From assembly GCA_946894095.1 (NCBI GenBank), contig OX335656.1, positions 1,503,001 to 1,567,000 on the forward strand: DNA of 64,000 nt, in the 5' to 3' direction. The notes under the pieces were generated by a model. The model saw only the letters and a list, made by a program, of their open reading frames with translations. It searched no databases and was not told where the DNA came from. The position numbers were made by a program, and so were the translations under genes. Shown here piece after piece: positions 43,290-54,236 of this stretch (its first letter is position 1; each line of letters begins with the position of its first letter). The stretch comes from Incurvaria masculella. Taxonomy: Eukaryota; Arthropoda; Insecta; Lepidoptera; Incurvariidae.

Positions 43290-43500
43290 ATTTGCTGCAC
43301 CATAGACATAAAGGGCTCCGTGCACACATAGCTAACAGTGTCAGCTGGTGCCACTGTGACGTGTGCGCCCTTCGGTCTATGCTGAGCAAGAAGAGGAGTC
43401 CAAGACGGCGAGAGTCTGATACTGTCGTCCCTGTTGAAGTTTGCATGTCTGGAGATTTCAATGGATTCTCGAACCAAGCATTCTATGGTGCAGCAAATTG
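43290..43500 (-). pseudogene. C-terminal end of Penelope-like ORF
   Basis: The minus-strand frame contains ECLVRESIEISRHANFNRDD followed by IRLSPSWTPLL, which resembles the end of the GIY-YIG endonuclease region and the tail of Penelope-like proteins. Only about 60 residues of it are present. The surrounding 112-codon frame (43543-43205) enters the terminal repeats on both sides, so it is a chance fusion. It lacks the RT and the catalytic GIY-YIG residues. The assignment is from remembered family ends. Confidence 0.65.
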
Positions 43501-43621
43501 ACAACCTACCCGCATCCACGAGGCAGCCCGAACCTAACCACACCTAAAATATTCGCAGCCGACGCCCGCCAGTTACCGTTTGACGAGCCGGGCTGTCAGA
43601 CGTAACTCCGGGGCAACGAAG

Positions 43622-43667
43622 TGGCCCTGACGATGCTTCCGTCGTGGGAGGCGAAACATGTCGGCCA
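43622..43667 (+). ncRNA. Hammerhead ribozyme, right pLTR copy
   Basis: Stem I TGGCC (43622-43626) pairs with GGCCA (43663-43667). Core CTGACGA (43627-43633), stem II GCTTCC with GGGAGGC closing a GTCGT loop, core GAAA (43653-43656), minimal stem III AC-AT-GT (43656-43661), cleavage expected after C 43662. This is the compact type-I form described for Penelope-like elements. Confidence 0.85.
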
Positions 43668-44515
43668 AGCACGGCATTGCACACCGGAAAACCGTAAGTT
43701 TTCAAATCATTATGTACAGCGACGGTGTAAATCTAAGAACATATGTTCAATGCAGTTCTCGAAAATGGTGTCGTTCCGGCTGCATGGCAAAATAGTGTCG
43801 TCGTGCTGTAGGACGAATAGGGCGAAGTTGAAAAACGATCAACCTATCTCACTTCTAAGCTACCTGTACAAGGTCTTTTCAAGAGTCATCACGAGTCGGC
43901 TGACAGAAAGGCTGGATCGGTACCAGCCCCGTGAGCCAGCTGGTTTTAGAATAGAATACGGCACAATGGATCATATATTTACTGTGTGACAAAAGTACAG
44001 AAGTGCGAGAAGAACAACAAGGCGCTCTTCCTAGCCTTCGTGGACTACGAGAAGGCGTTCGACTCAGTTGAAAACTCCCTCCTCAGGTGCAGAATCGCTA
44101 CATCGAGGTATCGTAAATCTGTATCGGTCCGCGAAGATTACTGTGAGGCTCTATGAAAATATCCAATCCATCCTCCTTGGTAAAGGCGTAAGGGGTATGT
44201 GATCTCACCCAAGCTATTCGCCAACGCATTGGAAGATGTGTTCAAGACGCTTGAATGGGACAACATGGGTATCAACGTTAATGGAGATTTTCTCAGCCAT
44301 CTTCGCTTCGCCGATGACGTTGTTCTTCTGTCGAATTCCCGAGTTCAGCTTCAGACCATGCTGGAAGACCTTTATAAAGCATTGATATAAAGCATGATGA
44401 TCCTGAAAATAAACCGGGACAAAACAAAGGTCATGGCGACCGAGGGCATGACGGAAGGACAAATCGTTATCGACAGAGAAGTGATCGAACAGGTTGAAGA
44501 GTACGTATATCCCGG

Positions 44516-45215
44516 TTCATCTTCAGACCTACCTTTACCAATGCTTTATAAAGGTCTTACAGCCTGGTCTGAAACTGAACTCGGGAATTCGACAAAAGAA
44601 CAAAATCATCGGTGAAGCGAAGATGAGTGAGAAAATCTCCATTAACGTTGATACCCATGTTGTCCCATTCAAGCGTCTTGAACACATCTTCCAATGCGTT
44701 GGCGAAGAGCTTGGGTGAGATCACATACCCCTTACGCCTTTACCAAGGAGGATGGATTGGATATATTCATGGAAACTCACAGTCATGGTTGCGGACCGAT
44801 ACACATTTACGATACCTCGATGTAGCGATTCTGCACCTCAGGAGGGAGTTTTCAACTGAGTCGAAAGCCTTCTCGTAGTCCACGAAGTCTTGGAAGAGCG
44901 GCTTGTTGTACTCCTCGCACTTCAGCACCTTTTGTCTCACAGTAAATATATGATCCATTGTGCCGTATCCTTTTCTAAACCTAGCTGGCTCATTAGGCTG
45001 GTACCAATCCAGCCTTTCTGTCAGCCGACCAAGAGGCTGACTTTCCGAGAGGCAGCGTTTATCTCATAGACACTAAGCTCCGGCGGCGCACGCCTAGCAG
45101 ATTCGACTGGTTTGCTTGGGCTCGGGGTAGGAATTGCTGCGGAGTACAATTCGACGTAAAATTCTTCCATTGCCTGAAGTATACTATATAACCAACTTCA
45201 TATTCTCTCGGCGAA
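44516..45215 (-). pseudogene. RTE-type LINE ORF2, right arm, deleted
   Basis: Inverted partner of the left-arm RTE. On the minus strand it reads from AMEEFYVELYSAAIPT-like sequence (near 45180) to the region before the RT core. There a deletion joins YEINAA to the SRLTERLD-equivalent (near 45035). It continues through MDHIFTVRQKVLKCEEYNKP and VDYEKAFDSVENSLL (44958-44870) and SPKLFANALEDVFKTLEWDN to the palindrome centre. The catalytic box is altered: the FADD equivalent reads FTDD (44615-44600). Confidence 0.8.
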
Positions 45216-45494
45216 CATCACGGCGAATGGACTTGCTGATGGTCTTGTTGAGGTTTTTGTGCACGACACTACTCCAGATCTCCGGTTTCATATTTCGTCT
45301 TGTTTCCAGGAGCCTCAAGGTCTCTGCTGATAACTTACTGCGGTCTGCTTGTCGACTTTTGCTAAAGTGCTTTTCTTTAGTGTCCGTTAGTGCGGATACG
45401 AAGCTCGTATATGCCTTGTCGATGTCGGCATCCTCATCGCGTGGCGCTAAGCATCCTCGAGTTTGGCTTGGAAATCGAGCATCTAGTCTAGTAT

Positions 45495-45904
45495 TTTAAA
45501 ACTTACGCGGGACATAACTACAATATTTAGTTTAACGGCTTACCGCGCGTGTGAGGAGCAGGACGTGCTGCTCGACGTTTCGGAGCCTCACATGGGCTCC
45601 ATCTTCAGGAGAACGTGCCTGTCGCGACGGAGGTAGGCACGTTACTGGCTACCCGCCGCTTTGCTTCACTTCTCAGCGTCCATGGCAACACTCGTACATT
45701 TTCTTGAGGATTAGCTGCGGTCCGAATTTCGTGTGAAGTGCAAAACACGCTGACTGTGTTTTCCTCGACGTCTGTTGTCGGTGCACCTCTCCGAAATTCA
45801 GTTTTCAGCTTATTCAGCACGGGTTTCCATGTGAGGCTCCGAAACGTCGAGCAGCACGTCCTGCTCCTCACACGCGCGGTAAGCCGTTAAACTAAATATT
45901 GTAG
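45495..45904. mobile_element. Foldback MITE with 8-bp TSD, asymmetric ends
   Basis: TCTAGTAT at 45487-45494 is repeated at 45905-45912. The same site in the left arm (near 42385) is single and empty. Long inverted repeats start ACTACAATATTTAGTTTAAC (45517) and end at ATTGTAG. The left side carries 22 extra bases (TTTAAAACTTACGCGGGACA and so on) with no partner on the right. An 8-bp duplication suggests a hAT-type source. Confidence 0.85.
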
Positions 45905-47189
45905 TCTAGTATGTTTAGCTTAGCCAGTGGTTTGTGGATGAGTTTGGATGTAGAGAAATTTAATTAAAGAAGTTTTGATATTTATTTTTGGGAATTTACA
46001 CCTACTCTCGAATTGTTCGGAAATATGAATTTACAGTGACCATCGCCATTTGGCTTATAACTGCATAGAGTAAGCTCGCTAGCTAGGAAATGTATTATGC
46101 AGCTCAGCAGGCTTACACTGGTTGCGACTACACATCTGCCTTCCAAGACAAAGAAAAAACGAAGGCATTTAATATAGTTAAATAGAACGTGAGCCGTTTT
46201 CGTCTTGCTGAATGGTCCATAGGAATTGAATGATTGTATACGACATATGATAGCAGGTGATACCATTAATTTTAGTATTGAAGATATAATAGTAAGAAAA
46301 ACTGAATCAGATAGTAGTCTAGATTCAACTGATGACGAGTAGATTTATCTTTTAATGGCGTGATAAAGAAAGAATGAAATAAAATTTGTTTATTAAATAA
46401 AAAAAATAACAACAAAAACATAAACCGAACAATAGTAGTACAATTGCACTGGTTCTGGTTGGCTGGTCACCTGAAGTGAAAACCCCCAGCAGACGTTGCT
46501 TCTCTAATCCACATTTACATTAACTTTTCTAAGGACCACGGACTAAGGTCACTTACTAACTGTTTGAGAATATTATATTCCAGAGTGTAGGTTTTTACTT
46601 TATATCACGAATAGCACTCCTAATACTTTGAAACTGAGCGGCATTATGAATATTTATTTAAAATCAAACAACCAGACTAGTCAAGTAAATTAAAGTAAAG
46701 TAAAAGTAAAGTAAAGTAAATTAAAGTAAAATGGCTGTCACTACATCAGTGCGATTCATTTGACTTAAAATCACGACTGGCACTCGTCATACCTTGATGC
46801 ATCTCCGCGGCAGCGTACGTTTTTCTTTATACCTATACATGCGAACAGGCAGGATAACAACCAATTGACACAGTTTACTCATTTACTCTATTGTTTCAAT
46901 AAAAATGAAGCTCAAAAATGTCATGTAATAGGGCACGAATCTAAACGGCATCATACATCTGTGCGAATGGAAAGACAAACATTTGACTATTTTACCCTCA
47001 TTATTTCAAAACATATAATGTGTGCAAATGTCAGTGCGTATAGGTTTCGACTTATGTCATGGTTGGTGGTACTCATTTTACGTCTATTCTAAACGATAAC
47101 ATGATTTTTTTCATTATTGGATACAAAAAACTAATACGTCCATAGTCGACCCCTGTACCCTTTTTTGCCAAAATAAACGAGGCGCAGGA

Positions 47190-47694
47190 ATGTCAGGGTA
47201 TGGAATTTATCTTGATACCATGATTAGGCCTGATTGCCCCTCTGAATTTAGCGACTACATGAGATTTTCTCAAACCGAAGATTTTTCTTCGTTTCCTTTG
47301 AGGCGGCTGACAACAGGGTTTTACCAGGCTGATGACAGGCAACCTTATATTTTTATCAATGGCACATTTCGAGCTATCGTTCTGCACAAATTTCATCGAG
47401 AAATCAAATGAGGTAAATGACCCCATTTTTGGGCCTCATTAAACTTGGCTGACCACGGAACCTTCCAGGGTGGGGGGAGGCAACCTGTGCGGGTTCTCAT
47501 CTCCTAAGGCATATCTTTCACTGCATATACTTTTCTATGTGAAATCTTATGAGATAATTTTGGGTCAAAATAGAGGTTTTGAACCCGAAAAAAAAACATG
47601 GTTTTACCAGGTTACGGAATGGCAACCTGTTATAAACCGATGTTTCCAAGTCTTTTCTTTCACTGCAATACACGTCTGTAGAGAAATCAAGTGA
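47190..47694 (+). repeat. Two diverged tandem units with similar short frames
   Basis: Frames 47190-47411 and 47470-47694 share FYQ, QP and a REIK-stop end. The underlying DNA shares GTTTTACCAGG, GGCAACCT and GAGAAATCAA(A/G)TGAGGTAA at a spacing of about 285 bases. The mirror copy lies at 40595-41100. No protein family was recognised, and a diverged DNA repeat is the simpler reading. Confidence 0.55.
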
Positions 47695-47726
47695 GGTAAG
47701 ATTTTATGCAATGGGAGCTTGGTCTA

Positions 47727-48639
47727 TAGACTATGAATGTCCTTCCGATTCGTTGGTGCCATAGATAAAAAAGGGAGGAGATGTGGCATCGAGCAAGCCT
47801 ACTACGGGACCCGCTGTCTCCAATTTTTAAAAACTACTAATCTACTAATTTTTGTTTGTGTGTATTAAATTTAGACAAGATTTAGGTACATTGAAGATGG
47901 CACTATACACCAGATTTAGATTAAGTTCGTAAAATAATTTTGACTAGTATTGCATTGACGATGGCACTATACACCAGATTTAGGTTAAGTTGAATATTCA
48001 TAATTCAGATTTATAATTATTGTTTTTTATATATTTATTTTTTAAGTATCTCCTTATGTTATTCTTGTGAGCGGTGGTATTGATTAAATAACTACTTAAG
48101 TTTTAAAATTATTTTGTGACTGGCAAAGTATTTTTGCCAGTTCTTATATGCATGGAAATAGAGTATGCGACATTTATATTTTTGACTTAGACCTAGCATA
48201 ACCATTCTTGAAATGTTTAAGTGTAGGTTACATACCTATGAATGCAATAAAACAATACAATACAATCCACCTTAAACGTACATGCCACATGCAAAAATAT
48301 GCGCAGACGTATTGGATGATGTGTGTAGGTGGGAACTAACTTGACAAAGGTAATTTAATGGGACATTTATGCGCGGTAGCGATATTTCGACTGTGTGGCA
48401 TATGACGCGCCCATACAATAATATATCCATATAGCGGAGACGCGATATCGGCCGAATGCCACTTCTCCTTCCTTTCTTTTCAGTGGTCGGTACCTCGGGT
48501 GTTCTTATTAGATTCACTTTTTATTTCCAGGAGCTTAGCATCTCAAAAAAAGTCCAATTCAGATTTGAAACGAAATTTCTTAGTAAAACAAATATTCAAT
48601 TTCAGTTTAATTTTCTTTATTTCATCCATTCGATGTAAA
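47727..48639. other. Unassigned; includes a 64-bp direct repeat
   Basis: GATGGCACTATACACCAGAT occurs at 47896 and 47960. A hairpin CTGGCAAA-GTAT-TTTGCCAG lies near 48119. The segment 47870-48260 ends in AATAAAACAATACAATACAA and could be a LINE 3' UTR, but has no coding part. Confidence 0.45.
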
Positions 48640-48900
48640 ACACTCGTATTTGTCAATTTTTTCTTTTTCTTTTTCCGGTTCGATTATTTTTTGTGAAGGT
48701 CAGACAAGAAACTTCGTCAGGTACGTCATTTTGTCACAAAGAACATTATATATACATTGGTGAAGAGAAAATTCTTGACAACCATTATGATATCTTATTC
48801 TAAACTAATAGGTTTATCCATGTAAATTATTGAGGTGAAAAAACATCGTCATTTTTTATACAAGGCAGTAACTAAAAGAAAAATCAAATCAAATTAATCG
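48640..48900 (-). repeat. Repeat family F, copy 2 (uninterrupted)
   Basis: Its reverse complement matches both flanks of the young LTR element in one run: CTATTAGTTTAGAATAAG, then ATCATAATGG, TTCACCAATGTATATATAAT, then CCTGACGAAGTTTCTTGTC. It shows what the target looked like before insertion. Confidence 0.8.
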
Positions 48901-50737
48901 TTGTTTAGAGTTTTGCTGCCGTGTCCTTTGTCACTGAACTTTCACTGTCTTCTGTCATTATGTTTATAAAAAATATGTATTACTGATGGAATAAGTTGCA
49001 ATGTCGTCAATATGTTCCTGACATGCGTGCGCACGATTCGTCATTATTGAAGCAACTCAAGTTATATGCAGTTTTATCGTAAGACGCGCACGGTGGTAAA
49101 GCGAGAGGATAGGCATTTTTAGTATATTTCCGTGTCTGTATATGAGAACATTCGGTTGTCGTTGAATGTTAAAGTCATTACGGACAAAGGAACCATATTT
49201 GTGAACACACTCGCGTAGTTTTAATTGAATCCTTTCGGTTTCGGGCCCTTGCCCGATTCGCCAATCCCTAAACGTGCAATCAGCCCCTCGGCCGCCGATC
49301 CCTTTATGCTCGCGAGTTTCCGTGGGAAATGTCCCATACGCCGACGTTTGCGTTTGAAGTGACATTTTAATTTTCGCCCTTCGCTCATCCCTTCTGCGGT
49401 GGCGTTGCCCATGTTTTATCTTGCCGCACACATTTCCGTGTTGGCTTTGAGTGGTGACGGAGCCAGGAATCTCGGGGGCCATTTTAGGGGAGACGCGTGC
49501 CTTTGAGAAAGTTCAGTGAAATAAATGCATTCGTTTGTGTAACTTAAGTGACTAAAGACAAAGCAGCCAAACTCGAGTGACCATAAATATCTTAATGTTT
49601 GTTTTAATAAAAACTTTCCTTTCAAATATTTATTTTATTTTAGCAGCAAAGATGTGTTCATTGGGCAAGTTGAAAAATTGTCGAGGGAGCGAATGTTGTC
49701 AATTTAAATAAGAATGAAGTGAATTGAGAAGAATTTCTTGAGTTGAGATTGCCTGTACGTCGATATAGTGACGAAAGAATAACAATACATATAAGTATAT
49801 ACATATAGACGAATAATATATAGAAATGCAAAGGTCTAGAAGAATTTACCATGACCGAATTAAAGATGTAGGTACTTCGTAAAGCTTATTAGCACTCGTA
49901 AATTAAAATTAAGTTTATAAAATTAAAATTAAAAAAATTAAGCATCGAAAGTAACATTCATCCTGTATTTTTCCACAAGAAAATTTAAAAACAGACAACT
50001 TTTTACCACGAAGTCGGAGCTATCGGTTCCATATTTTGAAAATTATTTTCTCACAGTTTCGACATTGCTTGAATCGAATAAAAAAAGCAATAAAACAGAT
50101 ACATGTTCTTCATATACCGGTACGCAAGCATACTACCACTTAACGATATTGTGCATATAATACCCGATATTACACCTCATTGTGGGCTTTGTGACAGTGG
50201 ATTTTCCTTAATGCTCTGCCCTTTACGGTCCAATTTATAATTTCATCCTTTGCGTTAGGGTACAATTTTGAATTTTCCCAGAGAGATCGTTAGAAAATGC
50301 CTCGCCAAATTATAATTGTGCGTCTCATTTTAATCGTGTCACTTTCCAAAAGTTTAAACTATCGCTCCCATGGCACCGCAAAATATATGCACGAGCGCTC
50401 AAACAATTCAGCGCGCTTCGAGGTGTGGGGCGAAACGATTACGTGGCGTTCGGCTCTCGTGGTGATATGGCCGGTGGCGAGAATGAATGGGAGACATTTT
50501 TCTGCGCGGTGCAGCGCCCATAGACCATGAGCGCGCTGTGCTTACAAGAGGAACACAGTGTGGGAGTGAGCAGTCGACTCAAGCATCACTACCGCGAATC
50601 GGAGACAGATGGAAGATACCTACCCGACGCGACACATTTTCGAATGGCTATAAGTACACAGTGTCACAGCTAAATTAATGTGACATGCATTTTCGCAAAC
50701 TATCTATTCTTTGACAAGTTTTTGTCAAAGAAAGCAT
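48901..50737. other. Unassigned, possibly unique host DNA
   Basis: GC-richer patches at 49200-49500 and 50380-50640 hold short frames on both strands (up to 141 codons at 49482-49057, minus), none recognisable. A perfect hairpin CTTTGACAA-GTTT-TTGTCAAAG sits at 50708-50730. Confidence 0.35.
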
Positions 50738-50739
50738 GT

Positions 50740-50893
50740 GAGCGGCTCGTAGCCTAGTGGCGCGGGGACTTGACTTGTTTTCCAATATAGCCGTACTGGT
50801 AAAGGGAAGGTCCTGTTATGGCACCTAATTTCTTAGTCATAACGGTAGTTACGTGGTATTAGCCATCAATTACAGGTTGCATTAAAAAGGTGT
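50740..50893 (+). mobile_element. Internally deleted tRNA-headed SINE
   Basis: The head GCTCGTAGCCTAGTGGCGCG resembles a tRNA A box, then jumps to the family B 3' body (AGGGAAGGTCCTGTTATGGC through GTGGTATTAGCCATCAATTA). The B box and the middle of the body are missing. Confidence 0.7.
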
Positions 50894-53365
50894 TTAATCC
50901 ATGTAAAGCCGTGTATTTTCATAATGTGAGGCGAACGGGCGTTATAACCTGGAAAACAACACTTTTTCTGGTAAATAAGAGATGAACCCCTTGTAATTTC
51001 TCATATACAACTTGAAATAAAACTTCATACCATCGTTTCGCAGCGATTTGGAGATGTTTTGACTTAAATAAAATATACCTTTTTTAATGAATCAATTTTA
51101 GTCGAACTCGTCAGTTGACTCTGTGTGTGTTTATTCTCAAGTCTATGGTAGCGCCAGAGGAACGTAATTGCATTTGACGGCACCACGATTTGTTCGGCCC
51201 GTAGATTTGGTTTCTGAAAATTGCACAGTTTACCTTCTCGGTTTTTTATTCGACTATGCTGTCGAACTTTGACTCTGTTGCTGCAGAAAGAGGGAACAGC
51301 TAGGATGCAAATGTATAAATTACAATAGAGATTGATTGCCTTTTCTCGGGGTCCGATCCGGCCCTGGATAAAAAACAAACCCGATTAAAAAATGTCGGGC
51401 GGCCGTACAAATATGTTTTGTTTGCGACTGTTATTGGTTTGGGGGGCGGAATGTAAATTCTAATGAGAATCTGTTTTTAGATCAACTGAAAAGCTGTGGA
51501 TGATTTATTGAGAAAATTTCTGCGCCAGTTCAGATGGATTACATTTTTTTCTCCTATTTCCTGGTACTGATCTGAACGATGTAACATTGCATCATGAAAT
51601 GTATGTTTATTACGGAAAAATCAATGCCATATTCAGTTACAAGAAGCCTTGTTAAATTATTTATTTTTATTATTATATTAAGGCGAGCTTACAGTGCAAT
51701 TACACAACAATAGAAAAATATAATCAATGAAAATAACACCAGTTACGAGCCCACCCAGTTGGAAGAGACATATAATAAAAACGTGCAAAACAATTATTTT
51801 TATGTGTAAGCAAAACAATGAAGACATTTGTATTTGTGTTTTCTTAAGTTAAGAACAAATAAATGTCTTCATTTGACAGTTTTTAAAGTTCTTTTCAAGA
51901 TCAATATCTTGGAGCAAGAATATGTATGCTATATTGAAGGAACTGGAATGTCTTAAGTTAATTTTTTTTTATAGAATTAAGAATACCACACCTTAAATTT
52001 GAATAATATTTGTAAGAATAAAAATATTCCTTTTTAAATAAATATTTTATTCCGTTTAGGGTCTCGATTTCTTGAATAAGTAATACACATACATTTACGT
52101 ACGTTGAGGTCGAGAAGATTATTTTGACAGTTAGATCTTGTAATTATTCAAGTCTTCCTGCAATAAAATAACGTCAGATGCATTGTTATGACGGCTTGCC
52201 TATCCCCTGAGAAAAAAACAATTGAATTGTCAGAAGTCATTGACAGCTGTCATAAGTTGTTGGGAGTTGTCAGGGCTAAGAGAGTTGGAGTTTATTAGCA
52301 GCTTAGAAGGCCAGGGTGACATTAAAGGAATGGGTGACTTTACGAGAAGAAGTGTTTGTGTGTTTGCCGAAATAGAAGCCACGTGTCTGGCGTGACAAGC
52401 CTGGCCGGGTAGGTGCGAGTGATATTCTGCCAACCATGAAGTGTCAGCGATTGCTAGGTGGAATCTTACATAAAAAAAATATGTAATTTTCATCTAAGCG
52501 TGGAATGCCGAAGGACGGGAGTTTGCTTTGAAGGTCCCAGTGCCAAACACGGTGAAAGACTGTCGATGTGGCGATGTCTAATACCATTGCCAGCGACTCC
52601 CAAAAAATATCTAGACTTTCTGCCCATATATGTATGCATGACGTGTTGACCGTGCTGATTGTCGTGAGAGACATTCACGGACCCTTTGCGTAAGTAAAAA
52701 CGCACACTAACGCAAACGCTGGCGTAAGTTAGCATGAAATTCGCAAAATTGTATTCAAGAGTGACAGATGACAGCTCTAGCGTGCGTCTGGCGACGCTTG
52801 CGCTAATTTGTGTTAGCAGCGTCGCCTCCGGATTGGTCAGTTTGTAGAATACCATCCGATAGCGTGGATGACGCACGATTGCGAAGCGTTCGGAAGTTTG
52901 CGAAAAGTCCTTGAATGTCCCCCCAGGTCATTGACTTATATATTACTTCGTAAGGACCCGGTCAACGCGCACGACTAATGGCACCAGTACGTTGGCCCTA
53001 AAATATTCGTTTTAGGGCCAACGCGACTCAATCGTCTGCGGACCGCTGCAGAGTGATGTTGAGTCGTGAAAATGCCCTTGTTGCGTAGTAAAAGGATGCA
53101 TAAAAAACGATACGAAAGTTACAAAGACACATGTTATAACGTATCATCGATAAGTAAACTCAGATAATATTTTTTTCTGTTTAACAATTGAATAATTGCA
53201 TTTTCAATTGATAATTTAATTAACTACCAAACTTCATAAGCGGGCAAGTGACGCCATGCCGCGCGTCGCACGTGTAGGTGAATTAACCTTGGACGGGCGT
53301 CCTTTTTCTTTCTGGTTTTTTTTGGAGTGGATATGAGTATGAGTGGGTAATCAAAGATTTTTTTT
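50894..53365. other. Unassigned; holds a 60-nt hairpin
   Basis: No gene. An imperfect hairpin at 51816-51876 pairs CAATGAAGACATTT with AAATGTCTTCATTTG and continues inward, ending in a small loop at TTAAG. The patch 52660-52880 has inverted motifs around AACGCAAACGCTGGCG and GCGACGCTTGCGC. Confidence 0.35.
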
Positions 53366-54236
53366 AATGTGATCTATCATGTGACCACTCGAAGTAAACG
53401 TCCCGACCTGATCTACTTGCCTGTTATGTCAAAATTGGTTTTCGTTATATCTTGGGTAACACTGGTCATAGACCTATCATGCGAACACTCAATTTAATCG
53501 TCCCGACCTGATCTACCTGCCTGTTATGTCAAAATTAGTTTTCGTTATTTCTTGGGAAACACTGGCCATAGACCTATCATGCGATCACTCAATGTAATCG
53601 TCCCGACCTGATCTACTTGGAACTACTACTATCTGGAATACTACTAACTACCTACTAACTACTACTAACTATCTGGAATGTCAAAATTTGTTTTTGTTAT
53701 ATCTTGGGAAACACATGACAGGCAGATGGATCAGGTCGGGGCGTTTATTTTGAGTGGTCGCATGGTGGCTCTACGATCAGTGTTTCCCAAGATACAACGA
53801 GAACAAATTTTGACATGACGGGCAGGTAGATCAGATCGGGACGTTTACTTTGAGTGGTCGCATGATGGGTCTACGATCAGTGTTTCACAAGATACAACGA
53901 GAACAAATTTTGACATGACAGGCAGGTAGATCAGGTCCGGACGTTTACTTTGAGTGGTCGCATGATGGGTCGACGATCAGTGTTTCACAAGATACAACGA
54001 GAACAAATTTTGCCATGACAGGCAGGTTGATCAGGTCGGGACGTTTACTTTGAGTGGTCGCATGATGGGTCTACGACCAGTGTTTCCCAAGATATAACGA
54101 AAACAAATTTTGACATGACAGGCAGATAGATCAGGTCGGGACCTTTACTTCGAGTGGTCGCATAATGGGTCTACGACCAGTGTTTCCCTAGATATAACGA
54201 AAACAAATTTAGACATGACAGGCAGTTAGATCCAGA
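53366..54236. repeat. 100-bp-period array, three units inverted to five
   Basis: In the right block TGAGTGGTCG (CGAGTGGTCG in the last) occurs at 53751, 53851, 53951, 54051 and 54151. In the left block the reverse-complement phrase recurs at 53383, 53483 and 53583. Units also share GATCAGGTCGGGACGTTTAC and a CCCAAGATATAACGAAAACA stretch. The two blocks face each other around a (CTA)n-rich spacer at 53620-53690. Confidence 0.95.

Larger units (their letters stand above)
43077..43743 (-). mobile_element. Penelope-like element with inverted terminal copies
   Basis: A 667-bp insertion in the RTE with a 12-bp target duplication TGTTCAATGCAG (43065-43076 and 43744-43755). Two copies of a terminal segment of about 210 bp face each other (43085-43300 and 43487-43705). 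Between them is the end of a Penelope-like ORF. Penelope-like elements are known for such repeats (pLTRs) in unusual orders and for hammerhead ribozymes within them, and both are seen here. Confidence 0.8.
42386..44515 (+). pseudogene. RTE-type LINE ORF2, left arm, interrupted
   Basis: The reverse transcriptase ORF of an RTE-clade LINE. Patches in order: DADIDKAYTSFVSALTDTAE (42440-42500), KLSAETLRLLEIRRNMKPEI, PKAPGDD (42990), ITTELLKA and ILKELQKLFNAE (43000-43076), then after the Penelope-like insert NDQPISLLSYLYKVFSRVIT (43840-43900), GFRIEYGTMDHIF, FVDYEKAFDSVENSLL (44035-44090), SPKLFANALEDVFKTLEWDN (44200-44265), and the catalytic box LRFADDVVLL (44300-44330), DKTKVMA, EEYVYPG (44500). 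Several frameshifts and stops occur. The 5' end is truncated near 42386, and the ORF ends at the palindrome centre. Confidence 0.85.
40563..47726. repeat. Giant inverted duplication, about 3.2-3.8 kb arms
   Basis: The left arm starts TAGACCAAGCTCCCATTGC at 40563 and the right arm ends with its reverse complement at 47726. Inner edges are about 44405 and 44520. Both arms carry, from outside in, 1.8 kb of non-coding DNA and an RTE LINE. Arms look about 97-99 percent alike in the outer part (estimated by eye), but each has private changes. The left has a Penelope-like insertion and a 20-bp-scale insertion near 41815. The right has a deletion of about 930 bases in the RTE, a MITE, and a longer AAAGT microsatellite near 46685-46730. 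TAG flanks both outer edges. Confidence 0.92.

Noticed and set aside
42835..43689. Paired frames reading MALTMLPSWEAKHVGQARH
   Set aside because: They are the terminal repeats of the Penelope-like element read through the hammerhead ribozyme; the same DNA is better explained as ribozyme.
49057..49482. 141-codon minus-strand frame
   Set aside because: No recognisable domain, overlapped by other open frames, GC-rich context that opens frames by chance.
53366..54236. CRISPR-like array
   Set aside because: The repeated unit fills the whole 100-bp period with no unique spacers, and the genome is eukaryotic.
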